From Desulfobacterales bacterium (GTDB taxonomy: Bacteria; Desulfobacterota; Desulfobacteria; Desulfobacterales; JAIPEE01), in contig JAIPEE010000033.1 of the NCBI GenBank assembly GCA_021737275.1, positions 1 through 46,861 on the forward strand: DNA of 46,861 nt, given 5' to 3'. Both the position numbers and the translations under genes were made by a program. Under the pieces are notes generated by a model. That model searched no databases. It was not told where the DNA came from and was given only the letters and a program-made list of their open reading frames with translations. Of this stretch, positions 17,646 through 27,181 are shown in pieces; the stretch's first letter is position 1, and each line of letters opens with the position of its first letter.

Positions 17646-17729
17646 TACCCTATAGCTCCGCCTCTTGAATTACAGTTTTCAATTTCAAAAGGATAAAACT
17701 TATCAGAGTATAACAAAAACTAAATTCGA

Positions 17730-18290
17730 CTATAAAAGAGAAATAATATTTTTTGATGAAATTCCTGTTAAATCTTTAATTTCTGTTCTTATACCAGGAT
17801 TATCATCGAAAAAAATGACAACACCTGATGCGTTGCAGGTGCTTTTATCAAATTTATTAATATCTGATTTATGTGCTGAAATATTAATATTAATATTTTT
17901 GTCTGATATTACAGATGTTATCAGATCTTTAACAATATCCGGACCGTAAAAAACAAAGTTGTCAAAGTGATCTTCACTAAGCGCCAGTAGGCATTCTTCA
18001 ATTTTAAGGCGTAAAGAGTCATACTCTTTTAGTTTTGATACAACAAAATTAACGGCCAGTCTGGATTTGGCTTCTATTCCCTTGGGTGTAAGAAGATAAA
18101 CATATTTGGCCTTATTACTGTTTTTGTGGAATTTTTCTAATTTTACCAGCCCTTTTACCATAAGGCTTTTGAGAACGTAGTTCGCCTGCCCGAGACTGAT
18201 ACCCGTTTGTTTGGATAACTGTCTTTGTGTGATGTTTTCTTTAGCGTCGAGCGCTTCAAGAATCAGAAACTCTTTGTTCTGAGGTTCCAT
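17730..18290 (-). CDS. MarR-type EPS-associated transcriptional regulator
   Basis: A 186-residue DNA-binding protein. Residues 1-95 form a winged helix-turn-helix: FLILEALDAKENITQRQLSKQTGISLGQANYVLKSLMVKGLVKLEKF, then YVYLLTPKGIEAK. This matches the MarR-like regulators found beside exopolysaccharide loci. The C-terminal 90 residues (FVFYGPDIVKDLITSVISD, VVIFFDDNPGIRTEIKDL) look like a small alpha/beta domain and may sense a ligand. It is transcribed divergently from the YjbH gene and in the same direction as the glycan genes, so it likely controls one or both. A 7-2-7 inverted repeat at 18452 is a possible target. Confidence 0.82.
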   Translation of the reverse strand: MEPQNKEFLILEALDAKENITQRQLSKQTGISLGQANYVLKSLMVKGLVKLEKFHKNSNKAKYVYLLTPKGIEAKSRLAVNFVVSKLKEYDSLRLKIEECLLALSEDHFDNFVFYGPDIVKDLITSVISDKNININISAHKSDINKFDKSTCNASGVVIFFDDNPGIRTEIKDLTGISSKNIISLL

Positions 18291-18743
18291 GTTATTTGTT
18301 AATGCCTGTTCGTTAATAAAATGACAAATCTTTAAAAATACACTGACAGAAACCTTTTTGCATTAAAGAACAAAATGTAAAACGGATTATGAACACGTTG
18401 GTTAAGTTAACATCTTGTTAGCTGCTGGATTTATTGTTGATATTAATATTGTGTTCAATTTTGAACAAATAATACCAATTAGGATGTAAAGTCAAGGAAT
18501 TATATAGAATCAACACATAATAATGGCTTGAATTGACAGGCGCAGATTGATTATCCGACTATTTTGAATTACAAATTTAATTTAATCGTTTGCATTTAAA
18601 ATACAGTAAAGGGTAACCGGGTAGAAAATTTTATAATATCAACAAATTAATGCTTGCAAGGAATTGTATATTTTTGAAATAATGTAAAACTTTTAATTTT
18701 TTAAAACCATATAACTAAAAACAAAAGAATTCGATTATACTTT
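18291..18743. other. Divergent regulatory region between EPS regulator and YjbH genes
   Basis: About 450 bases without a convincing ORF. It has a TTGACA at 18533-18538 facing YjbH, but the -10 that would pair with it is poor, so the promoter is uncertain. A good inverted repeat lies at 18452-18467. Confidence 0.45.
18452..18467. promoter_or_regulatory. Possible operator, TGTTCAA-tt-TTGAACA
   Basis: A perfect 7-bp inverted repeat with a 2-base spacer, roughly midway between the two divergent start codons and upstream of the TTGACA box. Its size suits a dimeric winged-helix protein such as the neighbouring MarR-type regulator. Confidence 0.45.
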
Positions 18744-20798
18744 ATGCCGCTGACTTGTAAGGGATTATTCAAAACGAAACTTCTTTTATCCTGCATTATT
18801 TATATAGTGGCATTATTCCCTTTCACAGCATTTGCAACAGATGCACCTTTTGACAATCCATCAAACTGGGGGGGGACAGGCCTTCTTGAAATGCCAACTG
18901 CGCGGGTTCTTGATGATGGTATTGCACGTATTGGTATAGCGAATGCTGATCCTTATCGTTGGTGGACAGGCTGCATGGGCGTTTTCCCGGGCCTTGAAGT
19001 TGGTGGAAGATTTACGGAGTTCACTAACCTTGAGGGCTTAAATGAGGATTACGGTAATGCCACAGATAAAGCATTTGATATAAAATATCAGCTTCTTCCT
19101 GAATCCCGTTATATGCCGGCCATTGCAATTGGTTTTCATGATATTGAGGGAACACAGCTTTTTGAATCTCAATATTTGGTATTCAGCAGACAGGTCTATC
19201 CGTTTGACCTGACTCTCGGTATCGGAAATAAACGGCTTGGCGGGAATGATAATAACGATTTGCTGTTGTTTGATAATGCGAACTATTTTGGCGGTATTGA
19301 ATGGGCTGTAAATGATTATCTTCACTTTCTGGCTGAATACAATTCCATTAAATATGAAAATGATTCTAAGGTTGCTGTATTTGACGGCGCTGATTCTCCG
19401 ATAAATGTCGGCATGAGGGTGAAGGTTCTTCCGGAAGTTCTTTTGGGACTCTCCTGGCAGAGAGGAGATACCATTGCCCTGATGTGTCATCTCCAGGCTG
19501 AACTCGGCAAGCCGTTAATGCATAAAAAACCGGACCCGCCTATGTGGTGGAAGGAAGATCAGCGAGCTCTGGATGAGCGTGATGGCCTCGATATGGTAAC
19601 AAAAATAAAACTGTCTCTTCAGGATGCAGGATTTAGCAATATATCTGTTTATACGGATGGTAAAAGCATTGTTGCTGAATATGAAAATAAAAAATATCCG
19701 TCAAACCAGAAGGCTGTTGGGCGCGGTTTACGTATATTGTTATTTAATTCACCAGCGGAGATAGATAATTTAAACGTTATTTTGACCCGCCGCCAAATTC
19801 CCTTTTTAAAAGTATCAGTCGCACCGAATATATTTGAAGATTATATTTATAATAAGCTTACCCGGGAAGAATTATCCAAACATATTTCAATTGAGTTGGT
19901 GAACAGAGAAAACCATTCAAAAGATAACCTGCTCTTTGAAACAGCTGAAGAGTCAAGTTTTGATTATAAATGGGGCATAAAGCCGGATCTTCAGCTTTTT
20001 CTGAATGATCCGACAGGGGTTGTCCAGTTCAAGGTGGGTATACAGCCATATGTTGATGCGGATCTGTGGAAAGGCGGCGCTGCAACTGTAAAATATGACC
20101 TGCCGTTTTATTCTGATGTAGGATCCAGCAACATTGTGCCGCCGGGTGCTACCAGAAGTGACGCCTGGAAATATTATGGAAGTGATCCCGCTTTTGACCA
20201 ATTGATGGTTGATCAGGTTGTCAAATTGAATAAGTTTTCACTTGGACGATTTAGTGCCGGTTGGCTTGAAGAGATGTATGCCGGTGTTGGCGGAGAGCTT
20301 CTTGCTTTTCTTGCAGATGGAGATATCGGTATCGGTATAGAAGGGGACTGGGTCAGAAAACGTGATCCTGAAGCGCATTTTGCGTTACTTGATACTGAGC
20401 AGCATACGCTTCTTGGGAATCTGTTTTATAATTTTGAGCCGGTTGACATGACCTTTAAATTTCAATACGGGCGGTTTCTGGCCGGCGATGTCGGATGGAA
20501 ACTTTCGGTAAAGAGAGAATATGATACCGGTGTCTCCCTGGGTGCCTGGTATGCTGATACGGATACCGATGATGTCCCCGGTTTTTATAATCAAGGATAT
20601 CATGACAAAGGTATCTATATGAGCTTGCCCGTTGGCATATTTAAAAATGATTATACAAGGACAAAATATACTTACAGTATTTCACCCTGGACAAGAGATG
20701 TGGGTGCAACGGTTTCACATTATAATGAACTTTTCAGCTTTGGTTCGGATCTGATGCCGTCACAATTTGAGTCTGATCTGGATGAAATTCAGGAATAA
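18744..20798 (+). CDS. YjbH-domain outer-membrane exopolysaccharide protein
   Basis: A 684-residue exported protein. Residues 1-31 are a signal peptide with a long hydrophobic core, cleaved probably after AFA. The mature start PSNWGGTGLLEMPTARVLDDGIARIGI is the hallmark of the YjbH family. The rest alternates short amphipathic strands ending in aromatic residues, as in outer-membrane beta-barrels. YjbH proteins are encoded with exopolysaccharide genes and are thought to help secretion or assembly at the outer membrane; the exact job is not settled. It is divergent from the EPS regulator. A CTGAG-type repeat follows the stop. Confidence 0.85.
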   Translation: MPLTCKGLFKTKLLLSCIIYIVALFPFTAFATDAPFDNPSNWGGTGLLEMPTARVLDDGIARIGIANADPYRWWTGCMGVFPGLEVGGRFTEFTNLEGLNEDYGNATDKAFDIKYQLLPESRYMPAIAIGFHDIEGTQLFESQYLVFSRQVYPFDLTLGIGNKRLGGNDNNDLLLFDNANYFGGIEWAVNDYLHFLAEYNSIKYENDSKVAVFDGADSPINVGMRVKVLPEVLLGLSWQRGDTIALMCHLQAELGKPLMHKKPDPPMWWKEDQRALDERDGLDMVTKIKLSLQDAGFSNISVYTDGKSIVAEYENKKYPSNQKAVGRGLRILLFNSPAEIDNLNVILTRRQIPFLKVSVAPNIFEDYIYNKLTREELSKHISIELVNRENHSKDNLLFETAEESSFDYKWGIKPDLQLFLNDPTGVVQFKVGIQPYVDADLWKGGAATVKYDLPFYSDVGSSNIVPPGATRSDAWKYYGSDPAFDQLMVDQVVKLNKFSLGRFSAGWLEEMYAGVGGELLAFLADGDIGIGIEGDWVRKRDPEAHFALLDTEQHTLLGNLFYNFEPVDMTFKFQYGRFLAGDVGWKLSVKREYDTGVSLGAWYADTDTDDVPGFYNQGYHDKGIYMSLPVGIFKNDYTRTKYTYSISPWTRDVGATVSHYNELFSFGSDLMPSQFESDLDEIQE

Positions 20799-20807
20799 AA
20801 AAGATTG

Positions 20808-20840
20808 GTTCTGAGTATTGAGCGATAAGTTCTGAGCGCT
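20808..20840. repeat. CTGAG-type intergenic repeat
   Basis: Three degenerate copies of GGTTCTGAGTATTGAGCG and GTTCTGAGCGC follow the YjbH stop codon, matching the motif seen at 16260 and 17515. The rest of the 20799-21008 gap shows no gene or clear hairpin. Confidence 0.45.
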
Positions 20841-21008
20841 AAAAGAAAGAGATGAAGGGGAAAATGAGAAAAAGAGCGGTAGGAAATTAAGAAAGTGATT
20901 TGGGTTATGCTTGAAAGTGGGTTAGTATTGTTTCAGATGGTACTCTTGTAAAAAAATAAATATTTTCTATATGTTAAGAAAAAATTTAAATTTAGAGGTT
21001 GAGATTTT

Positions 21009-21890
21009 ATGAGACAAGCTGATTTAAAAACAAAAAATAGATATATCAATATTTTGGGAGCCGGTAGTCTTTTAACCCCCCATCTTGTTAAATCCCTTTC
21101 CTTGAAAGGATATCATGGTAAGTTCCTGGGAAGAACTCAACGAGCAAACAATACTTTTGACAGTACAAAGTTTTCATGGGAAAGGTTAGATGTAACTCAA
21201 CAAAGTGAATGGTTTCCAGAGGATAATTCCGTTGCCGTCTCCATTATTCCCCTTTGGCTGCTTCCAGATTTTCTTCCTCATTTAAAACCCTGCCGGCAAC
21301 TCATTGTTTTCAGTACAACAAGCATTTTCAGCAAAAATAAAAGTTCAGACCCTAAGGAAAGGAACCTTGCACAGAAAATAATTCAGGCAGAAAAACAAAT
21401 ACAAAATTATTGTGCCGGAAATGATCAACCCTGGACAATTCTCAGACCAACATTAATTTACAATTGTCAGCATGACAAGAATATAGCCGCCATAGCTAAA
21501 TTCATCAGGAAATGGAAGTTTTTTCCTATTGCGCTTCCCGGTAATGGTCTAAGGCAACCGGTTCATGCAGATGATTTGGCAGTAGCAACGTTATCCATTA
21601 TTGATAATAAAAACGCCTTTAACCGATCATTTAATCTTGGTGGCGGTGAAACGCTGCCCTACCGCAAAATGGTAAAAAGAATTTTTCAATCAATGAGTCA
21701 ACAACCATTGATCTTGCCTGTTCCTACAATTTTTCCAGAAACAGGGTTGAAAGTTTCGAGACTTTTTTTAAATAGTGATTACAGCCCGGAACTGTTCAAG
21801 CGTATGAATCAGGATCTGAATTTTGATATCTCTGATGCTCAAACTGCATTTGGTTATAATCCTATGCCCTTCAATCCCATCTTCCGATAG
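21009..21890 (+). CDS. Atypical NAD(P)-binding SDR-family protein
   Basis: A 293-residue Rossmann protein. It starts with a nucleotide-binding strand-turn, INILGAGSLLTPHLVKSL, and has WTILRPTLIYN and LPGNGLRQPVHADDLAVATL, blocks shared with NAD-dependent epimerases/dehydratases. The usual YxxxK pair is not evident, so it may be an atypical SDR with a binding or different catalytic role. It stands alone on the plus strand between YjbH and the GT block. An AGAGG site lies about 11 bases before the ATG. A nucleotide-sugar substrate is plausible but unproven. Confidence 0.7.
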   Translation: MRQADLKTKNRYINILGAGSLLTPHLVKSLSLKGYHGKFLGRTQRANNTFDSTKFSWERLDVTQQSEWFPEDNSVAVSIIPLWLLPDFLPHLKPCRQLIVFSTTSIFSKNKSSDPKERNLAQKIIQAEKQIQNYCAGNDQPWTILRPTLIYNCQHDKNIAAIAKFIRKWKFFPIALPGNGLRQPVHADDLAVATLSIIDNKNAFNRSFNLGGGETLPYRKMVKRIFQSMSQQPLILPVPTIFPETGLKVSRLFLNSDYSPELFKRMNQDLNFDISDAQTAFGYNPMPFNPIFR

Positions 21891-22012
21891 ATCCTGTCCA
21901 TTCTTATCTTTTAATTAAAAGCATATATAATTTGTATAATAGTGGTAAACGCTTATACATAGGCTACGGCATTGATTCCGCTTACAGCGATGTATTTCAA
22001 TGCATTTGATTT

Positions 22013-22912
22013 CTATTTCTTTTTAAATCCGGGTCGTTTCAAAAGTGATAAGAAAAAATTCTTTGATGTTAAAATAAAAAATCTAATATAAATTGCCAGA
22101 TTAACCAGGCTAATAAAACCGGCAGGATAAAGCCCGGTAAAATGTTTTTTGAAGTAGCGCCTGAAGCCTTTAACTTTATGCCATTCAACAAATCTCTCAC
22201 TCACCTGACTACTACTTAAGGTATGAATAACCGGTATATGGGGACAGAAAAAAATACGGCCGCCGGCCTTTCTAAACCGCATGCAAAAATCAATATCTTC
22301 AACGTGTAAAAAAAAGCCTTCATCCATTCCACCAAGGGAGCGATAAAGAGAAGTTCTGAGTAGCATGCAAGCGCCACTGGTTACCGGAATTTCAGTAACC
22401 TCGGTGGGAAGGGGTTGGTTATGCATATTAAAACGTTTGAAGTAGGGATGATTGGGGAAAAGCTTGTAAAGTTTTGTCCCTTCAACAAAGGCTAACCAGG
22501 GGGTTAGTATTTCACGGCGGCCACCTTGTTGTTCAGTTTGGTCCGGATTGAGAAGGCGAGGTGCCAGCAGGCAGTCGCCTTCCAGGTTGTTAGCCGTATC
22601 TATCAGCGAACAGATGCTGTCATTGTCCGGGATAATACAATCCGGGTTGAGCAGTAACAGAAACTCTCCCTTTACAGATTCTACACCCAGGTTACAGCCT
22701 CCGGCAAAACCGATGTTGCCATGTCCGGTCAGTAGTTCGAAACGTGTGTCAGAAGCAAAACATTGAGAGAGTTCGTTAAGTGCAGTATCGGGATTACCGT
22801 TATCTACAAGAATAACCTGACATATTTCAGATTGATTCAATACCGAGGAAACGGCTTTAAAAAGGACTGGGCCGGTATGGAAACTAACTAAGACAACAGA
22901 AACAGATCTCAT
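22013..22912 (-). CDS. GT2 glycosyltransferase (rhamnosyltransferase-like)
   Basis: A 299-residue GT-A enzyme with SVVLVSFHTGPVLFKAVSSV, the nucleotide-binding VDNGNPD, the acceptor loop GNIGFAGGCNLGV, the metal site LLNPDC, and EDIDFCMRFRKAG with the catalytic acids. This sequence pattern is that of WbbL-like rhamnosyltransferases. A short hydrophobic stretch near the C-terminus suggests membrane contact. It is the last gene of the large minus-strand glycan block. The transferred sugar is not certain. Confidence 0.85.
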   Translation of the reverse strand: MRSVSVVLVSFHTGPVLFKAVSSVLNQSEICQVILVDNGNPDTALNELSQCFASDTRFELLTGHGNIGFAGGCNLGVESVKGEFLLLLNPDCIIPDNDSICSLIDTANNLEGDCLLAPRLLNPDQTEQQGGRREILTPWLAFVEGTKLYKLFPNHPYFKRFNMHNQPLPTEVTEIPVTSGACMLLRTSLYRSLGGMDEGFFLHVEDIDFCMRFRKAGGRIFFCPHIPVIHTLSSSQVSERFVEWHKVKGFRRYFKKHFTGLYPAGFISLVNLAIYIRFFILTSKNFFLSLLKRPGFKKK

Positions 22913-23107
22913 AATTCTGAGACCTCTTTTCGGCTACACCGATTTTCATCTGGCCTTATCCGTACGATCCCAAATTTTTCTTTCCACTGATTCATTGGGT
23001 TTTCAATTTCTCCTACCCCTATGAGAGGTAATTAGATTTGTGACATCAATATCACTTCTTGTAAATTTCCGCTGTTAGTTAATACAATTACGAACAGGTT
23101 AAAAACC

Positions 23108-24106
23108 TTACTTTGTATTGGTAAAATGACGAAACAATATACAGCGAAAAACAAAAATTAAATGTGCTAACAAATTTTGTTTCCTCACGCCCAACCGCAT
23201 AAGATTATTCATTCTAAATATTGTTGATTGTTTCTTGTCCCAGAGTCGTAAATAATTTCTTATAAATTCTTTTGAATTCAGCGGTACGGATATATTTTTT
23301 TCATCAATTATTTTGTAAAAATCATGAGCTTGAATAATGCTTTTGATAAACCGTTGATTTCCATCCTTCCATAACCGCCATATTTTTCGGGGGACGAACA
23401 GACCTTTGATATTCAGGGCCCCGATCTCGTTATGTTCATGCTGACGATAGTAGACCAACGGTTCATCAATATAACTCAATTTGCCACAAACAGCAGTCCA
23501 AAGAGCCAGCCACCAGTCGTGCATCAATGCGGACGGCGCAACAGGCACTGCAACTTTTAAAAGTGCATTATTAAATAAAATTGTGCACCCTGTTACATAG
23601 TTTTGAATCAACAGGACATTGAGATGGCGGGCAACTTCATGATGAATCGATTGATAAGCCATCATTGAAGCGCTAACGGATTTCAGATTACGGTCAACCA
23701 CCATGAGGTCTGAATATACAAGTACCGGCGTCCCATCATTTTCACGTTCGGCATTTAACATCACGTCAAGTTGTCTGCCGAGCTTACCTTTTACCCAGAC
23801 ATCATCCTGGTCGGCCAGGGCAACATATCGTGCAGCGTTTTCTTTAGCATATTTGAGGAGAACCGCAAAGTTAGCTGTGGCGCCCAAATTTCCTTTATTA
23901 TCTAATAAAAGTTCAACTCTATTATCTTTCTGAGAAATAGCGTTGACTATCTCTAACGTGTTATCAGTTGATCCATCATCCCTGATTACCAGACGCCAGT
24001 TCTCATAATACTGGGCTTGAATGCTATCTATCTGATCTTCAATATATAAAGAACCATTATAGGTTCCCATGAGTATTAATATTTCGGGATTTTGTCCGGT
24101 ATTCAT
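23108..24106 (-). CDS. GT2 glycosyltransferase
   Basis: A 332-residue GT-A enzyme: ILMGTYNGSLYIEDQIDSI, VIRDDGSTDNT, the metal-binding ALADQDDVW, and QNYVTGCTILFNNALL followed by HDWWLAL. This is the arrangement of rhamnosyltransferase-type GT2 enzymes in O-antigen loci. Its ATG lies 3 bases after the stop of the 750-residue fusion transferase upstream, so the two are translationally coupled. Substrate unknown. Confidence 0.85.
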   Translation of the reverse strand: MNTGQNPEILILMGTYNGSLYIEDQIDSIQAQYYENWRLVIRDDGSTDNTLEIVNAISQKDNRVELLLDNKGNLGATANFAVLLKYAKENAARYVALADQDDVWVKGKLGRQLDVMLNAERENDGTPVLVYSDLMVVDRNLKSVSASMMAYQSIHHEVARHLNVLLIQNYVTGCTILFNNALLKVAVPVAPSALMHDWWLALWTAVCGKLSYIDEPLVYYRQHEHNEIGALNIKGLFVPRKIWRLWKDGNQRFIKSIIQAHDFYKIIDEKNISVPLNSKEFIRNYLRLWDKKQSTIFRMNNLMRLGVRKQNLLAHLIFVFRCILFRHFTNTK

Positions 24107-24109
24107 CTT

Positions 24110-26362
24110 TTATCGGTAAAGCTGACGAACTCTTCTTAATATCGGGCCAATAAAACCAAATCGTAATTTGGTACCAAGCCGACTATGGGCGATATGCCGT
24201 ATTTTGCAAGTCAGATAAGCACCTAAAGTAATGTCTTTTCCTTCAAAAATTGACTCCATTATCCCCGAGGCCAACAAAAGCATAGGCTGTAGCTTAGTGG
24301 GGACATATGGAAGATATGCCCGACAAACACGTACATGACCGGCTTTGGGATTAAAATGGAGATTCCGTAGACGTGTCGGCATCTGTCTTGCCCAGTAAAG
24401 TGCTTCCGGTATAACTGTGATCTTGCATCCATTTAAAACCGCTCTGGCGAAAAACTCCTGATCATCCATTCCTACAGCATAGTCTTCAGTATTGCCCCCC
24501 AGAGCTAAAAAAGTTGATTTGCGTATAAGCGCATTACTGTCACCAAAAGCATTTCGAAAAAAACCGTATGACAGATCATCCCCAACCTGGATGATTCGAC
24601 GGGAGGCATAAGCGGATGAGTCCGGGTGATCATTGCCTTCAAAAGTGTCCGATAGGGCGGCTATTACATCTGCCTCTAAATGTTCAGCCACTTTGACTAA
24701 AACTTCCAGCGCATTGGGCCTGAGTATGTTATCATCATCCAAAAAAAATAAGTATTTGCCATTGGCTGCCATGGCAGCAGTATTACGAGCTGCGCCAAGG
24801 TAAAGGTTCTGCTGGCGAATTACCTGCCAGCCTCTTTGAGAAAACCGTTTTTTAATTTCTTCAAGTTTTTTTAATGTATCCTTTTTCAGGCTGCCATCAT
24901 CCAGGAGAACTACTTCATAAGAACCGTATGTCTGTTTTTCGATCGATGAAAGGGCCTGCTCGACAAGATGCGGTCGTTCAAAATGCATTAGACAGATCGT
25001 AACCAGGGGTGTTTCATTGTCCTGATTATGGATAGACAACGGTATAGCCGGCGTTACCCAGGAAGACGGTATGGGCGTCTCTTCCTTTAAATCCGGAACT
25101 GTATCCGGATTATCTAACCTGTAAAAAATTTGTTTGGATATGACATCAGGTAATGGTGCACAAGAACAAGTATCAAGGGCGGCATCTTCGAAGAATTCTT
25201 CGGCGATATACCGGTCAGCTACCAGTAGCGGTATTCCGGCAGCGGCCAATTCTTTCAATTGATAATAATTAGAATCATCTACCACAGGGAAAATACATAA
25301 GGTATCAGGCTCCTTGAGTAATAATTCACTCAGGGCATTACGGCTATTTACGGGCTGAACAATTATTGAATATGGCAAATCAGCGGTAAGCGCATTAATA
25401 TATTCTGCAAAGTCCTTTTCGGACGCTGAAGGAACTCCAAATTTTACAGAAAGTGAGACGTGTTTCTCAGAAAAGCCCCGCATAAGGGTTTTACAAAAAA
25501 GAGCAATTCCACGTCGTGAAGTACCTGGCAGACAAAGAACACGCCGGGCCGGCGGGAAGGTCGCTTCCGGGCTCAGAGTCTTGAATGCGGCTTTGGCGGT
25601 CATACGATCAACAGGCCATGGATAATGTTCTATACATCCTGAATTTACTGAAATACCAACATCAAGAAGCCTGCGAAGTGAAGCTTCACATGGCAGAGGA
25701 ACGGTATCAGCAAGCTCTATACTGGACCGCTCAAGATAAATTCTGGGAAGCAGTTGAATATCGTCGATACTTATGTATTCTCCCAAAATCTTTGGCAGTA
25801 TACTGTCAACCGAATGAACTACAAATCTGGTACTTAAAAAACCAATACCCTGTTCTTTGGCCCGAAGGCAGAAATAAAGCGTACCATAAAAATCGGGAGC
25901 ATGAACAACATCAAAACACTGATTTTTCAACCACTCATAAAGCCAGTACGCTTTTTTAGCTGCCTGTCCCAGCGGTCCGCGGACAGCAGGAACTTTGGGA
26001 GGGGCTACCTGTCGGTATATAACTGAATTTTCGGGCCAGGATGATTTAATAGCGGCCAGTGTCTCTTTGCGCTGTTTTTCAGCGCTTAAATCAATAAGAG
26101 TGGGACGAACGCCGTTTTGTACCAAGGTTGAGATTAGCTCAGCAGTATGGCGGGAGAGAGATTCATATCCGGTAAGTGTCGGCGGACAAACAATCACAAC
26201 AGCTACGTTACTCTTTTCGATCATATTGCCGACAAAAGGTGTTGTTTCCGAAGGCGGCCAGAGATGCGGTAACGCTTCACAGGTGAAAGGAAACAAAATT
26301 CTACGCCGCTGCAGGGCCATCGCTTCCCGGTCTACCCGCTCATTTTTTTTTACTAATTGCAT
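24110..26362 (-). CDS. Large two-domain glycosyltransferase (degenerate GT4 + GT2)
   Basis: About 750 residues. The N-terminal half is a GT-B-like unit: VAVVIVCPPTLTGYESLSRHTAELISTLVQNG, DVVHAPDFYGTLYFCL and RRVLCLPGTSRRGIALFCKTL. Its donor motif is altered: where GT4 enzymes have E(x7)E, it reads DSNYYQLKE. The C-terminal half (from about residue 460) is an intact GT2 domain, PLVTICLMHFERPHLVEQAL, VVLLDDGSLKKDT and the metal site LFFLDDDNILRPN. The frame can start at TTG 26380; I prefer ATG 26362. It has two paralogues at 27968 and 30747 and is flanked by a GT2 gene and a sulfotransferase gene. Confidence 0.8.
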   Translation of the reverse strand: MQLVKKNERVDREAMALQRRRILFPFTCEALPHLWPPSETTPFVGNMIEKSNVAVVIVCPPTLTGYESLSRHTAELISTLVQNGVRPTLIDLSAEKQRKETLAAIKSSWPENSVIYRQVAPPKVPAVRGPLGQAAKKAYWLYEWLKNQCFDVVHAPDFYGTLYFCLRAKEQGIGFLSTRFVVHSVDSILPKILGEYISIDDIQLLPRIYLERSSIELADTVPLPCEASLRRLLDVGISVNSGCIEHYPWPVDRMTAKAAFKTLSPEATFPPARRVLCLPGTSRRGIALFCKTLMRGFSEKHVSLSVKFGVPSASEKDFAEYINALTADLPYSIIVQPVNSRNALSELLLKEPDTLCIFPVVDDSNYYQLKELAAAGIPLLVADRYIAEEFFEDAALDTCSCAPLPDVISKQIFYRLDNPDTVPDLKEETPIPSSWVTPAIPLSIHNQDNETPLVTICLMHFERPHLVEQALSSIEKQTYGSYEVVLLDDGSLKKDTLKKLEEIKKRFSQRGWQVIRQQNLYLGAARNTAAMAANGKYLFFLDDDNILRPNALEVLVKVAEHLEADVIAALSDTFEGNDHPDSSAYASRRIIQVGDDLSYGFFRNAFGDSNALIRKSTFLALGGNTEDYAVGMDDQEFFARAVLNGCKITVIPEALYWARQMPTRLRNLHFNPKAGHVRVCRAYLPYVPTKLQPMLLLASGIMESIFEGKDITLGAYLTCKIRHIAHSRLGTKLRFGFIGPILRRVRQLYR

Positions 26363-26412
26363 ATAATTTATACTTTTCAATGGTCATAATATTATTTATC
26401 AAGTAAGCTATC

Positions 26413-27156
26413 TCAATCTACGTGTTCTTCAGCCCACGCCATTCGATCGATAGTCTTCAGGTGTTCAATTACCGCATCAGGGTTAATAAATCGCTCCACA
26501 ATATTGTTTGAGTTTCTTTTCACAGTGCTTATGATTATGGGCGCAATATTGGCGTCAACACCAAGAAATTCCATCACCCCGGCAATTTTTTCGATTTTAC
26601 AAATTTCAGGATACCCAACTTCAATCCACTCACTCGCCGGACGTTTTTTTAGTTGTTTTTTAGCTTCCTTATATCGCTTGGTATGATTTTTTAGAAATCG
26701 TTTAAAATGTTTGGGATTGAACGCTACCTTTGCCTGCCTGACTTCCCCACCAACCCTGACTGCACCCTGGCCTGTTGCTTTTGCGATCTGATGAGATGCA
26801 TACATTGCAAGTAAATTTTCACGAAATAACAGCACTTTTTTTATCCGGGGCTCTTGAATTAACCAGTTCATAGCTTGCTCTGACTGATTGAACATAAGTT
26901 TAAAACCAAACAGGAAACCCTTTCCGTCTTTTTCATTAACTGCTTCGAGGTATTCCTTATAATGCGTATCGCGATATTCCACGGACTGGAAGTTTGCAGT
27001 CAACAGTTTCAATATTTTTAGGGCCCCACTCATTTTAACATTCTCGCGGCGGAAAAGCTCTCCGTGGCAGCGAACATGAGGATGATTTTCCAGTGCGGAA
27101 ACCAGCATATTGGAGCCTGTTCTTTGCGACGCTATTATTACAAAATTTATATTCAT
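26413..27156 (-). CDS. Sulfotransferase, Stf0-like, copy 1
   Basis: A 247-residue PAPS-dependent sulfotransferase. The N-terminus has the 5'-phosphosulfate loop VIIASQRTGSNMLVSALENH, and the 3'-phosphate motif is visible in KVLLFRENLLAMYASHQIA (Arg and Ser spacing). Such enzymes move a sulfuryl group from PAPS to a hydroxyl, for example of a sugar; the mycobacterial Stf0 acts on trehalose. I take ATG 27156 (MNINF) with GAGGAAAA upstream; the longer frame to 27195 lacks a ribosome site and would overlap the next gene. It follows its close paralogue by 25 bases. Confidence 0.85.
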   Translation of the reverse strand: MNINFVIIASQRTGSNMLVSALENHPHVRCHGELFRRENVKMSGALKILKLLTANFQSVEYRDTHYKEYLEAVNEKDGKGFLFGFKLMFNQSEQAMNWLIQEPRIKKVLLFRENLLAMYASHQIAKATGQGAVRVGGEVRQAKVAFNPKHFKRFLKNHTKRYKEAKKQLKKRPASEWIEVGYPEICKIEKIAGVMEFLGVDANIAPIIISTVKRNSNNIVERFINPDAVIEHLKTIDRMAWAEEHVD

Positions 27157-27181
27157 TATAAATTTTCCTCTTGAGTTTAAG

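Noticed and set aside
25585-26366. Long plus-strand frames opposite the fusion transferase
   Set aside because: They are shadows of the minus-strand gene, which shows clear transferase motifs; they have no motifs or ribosome sites.
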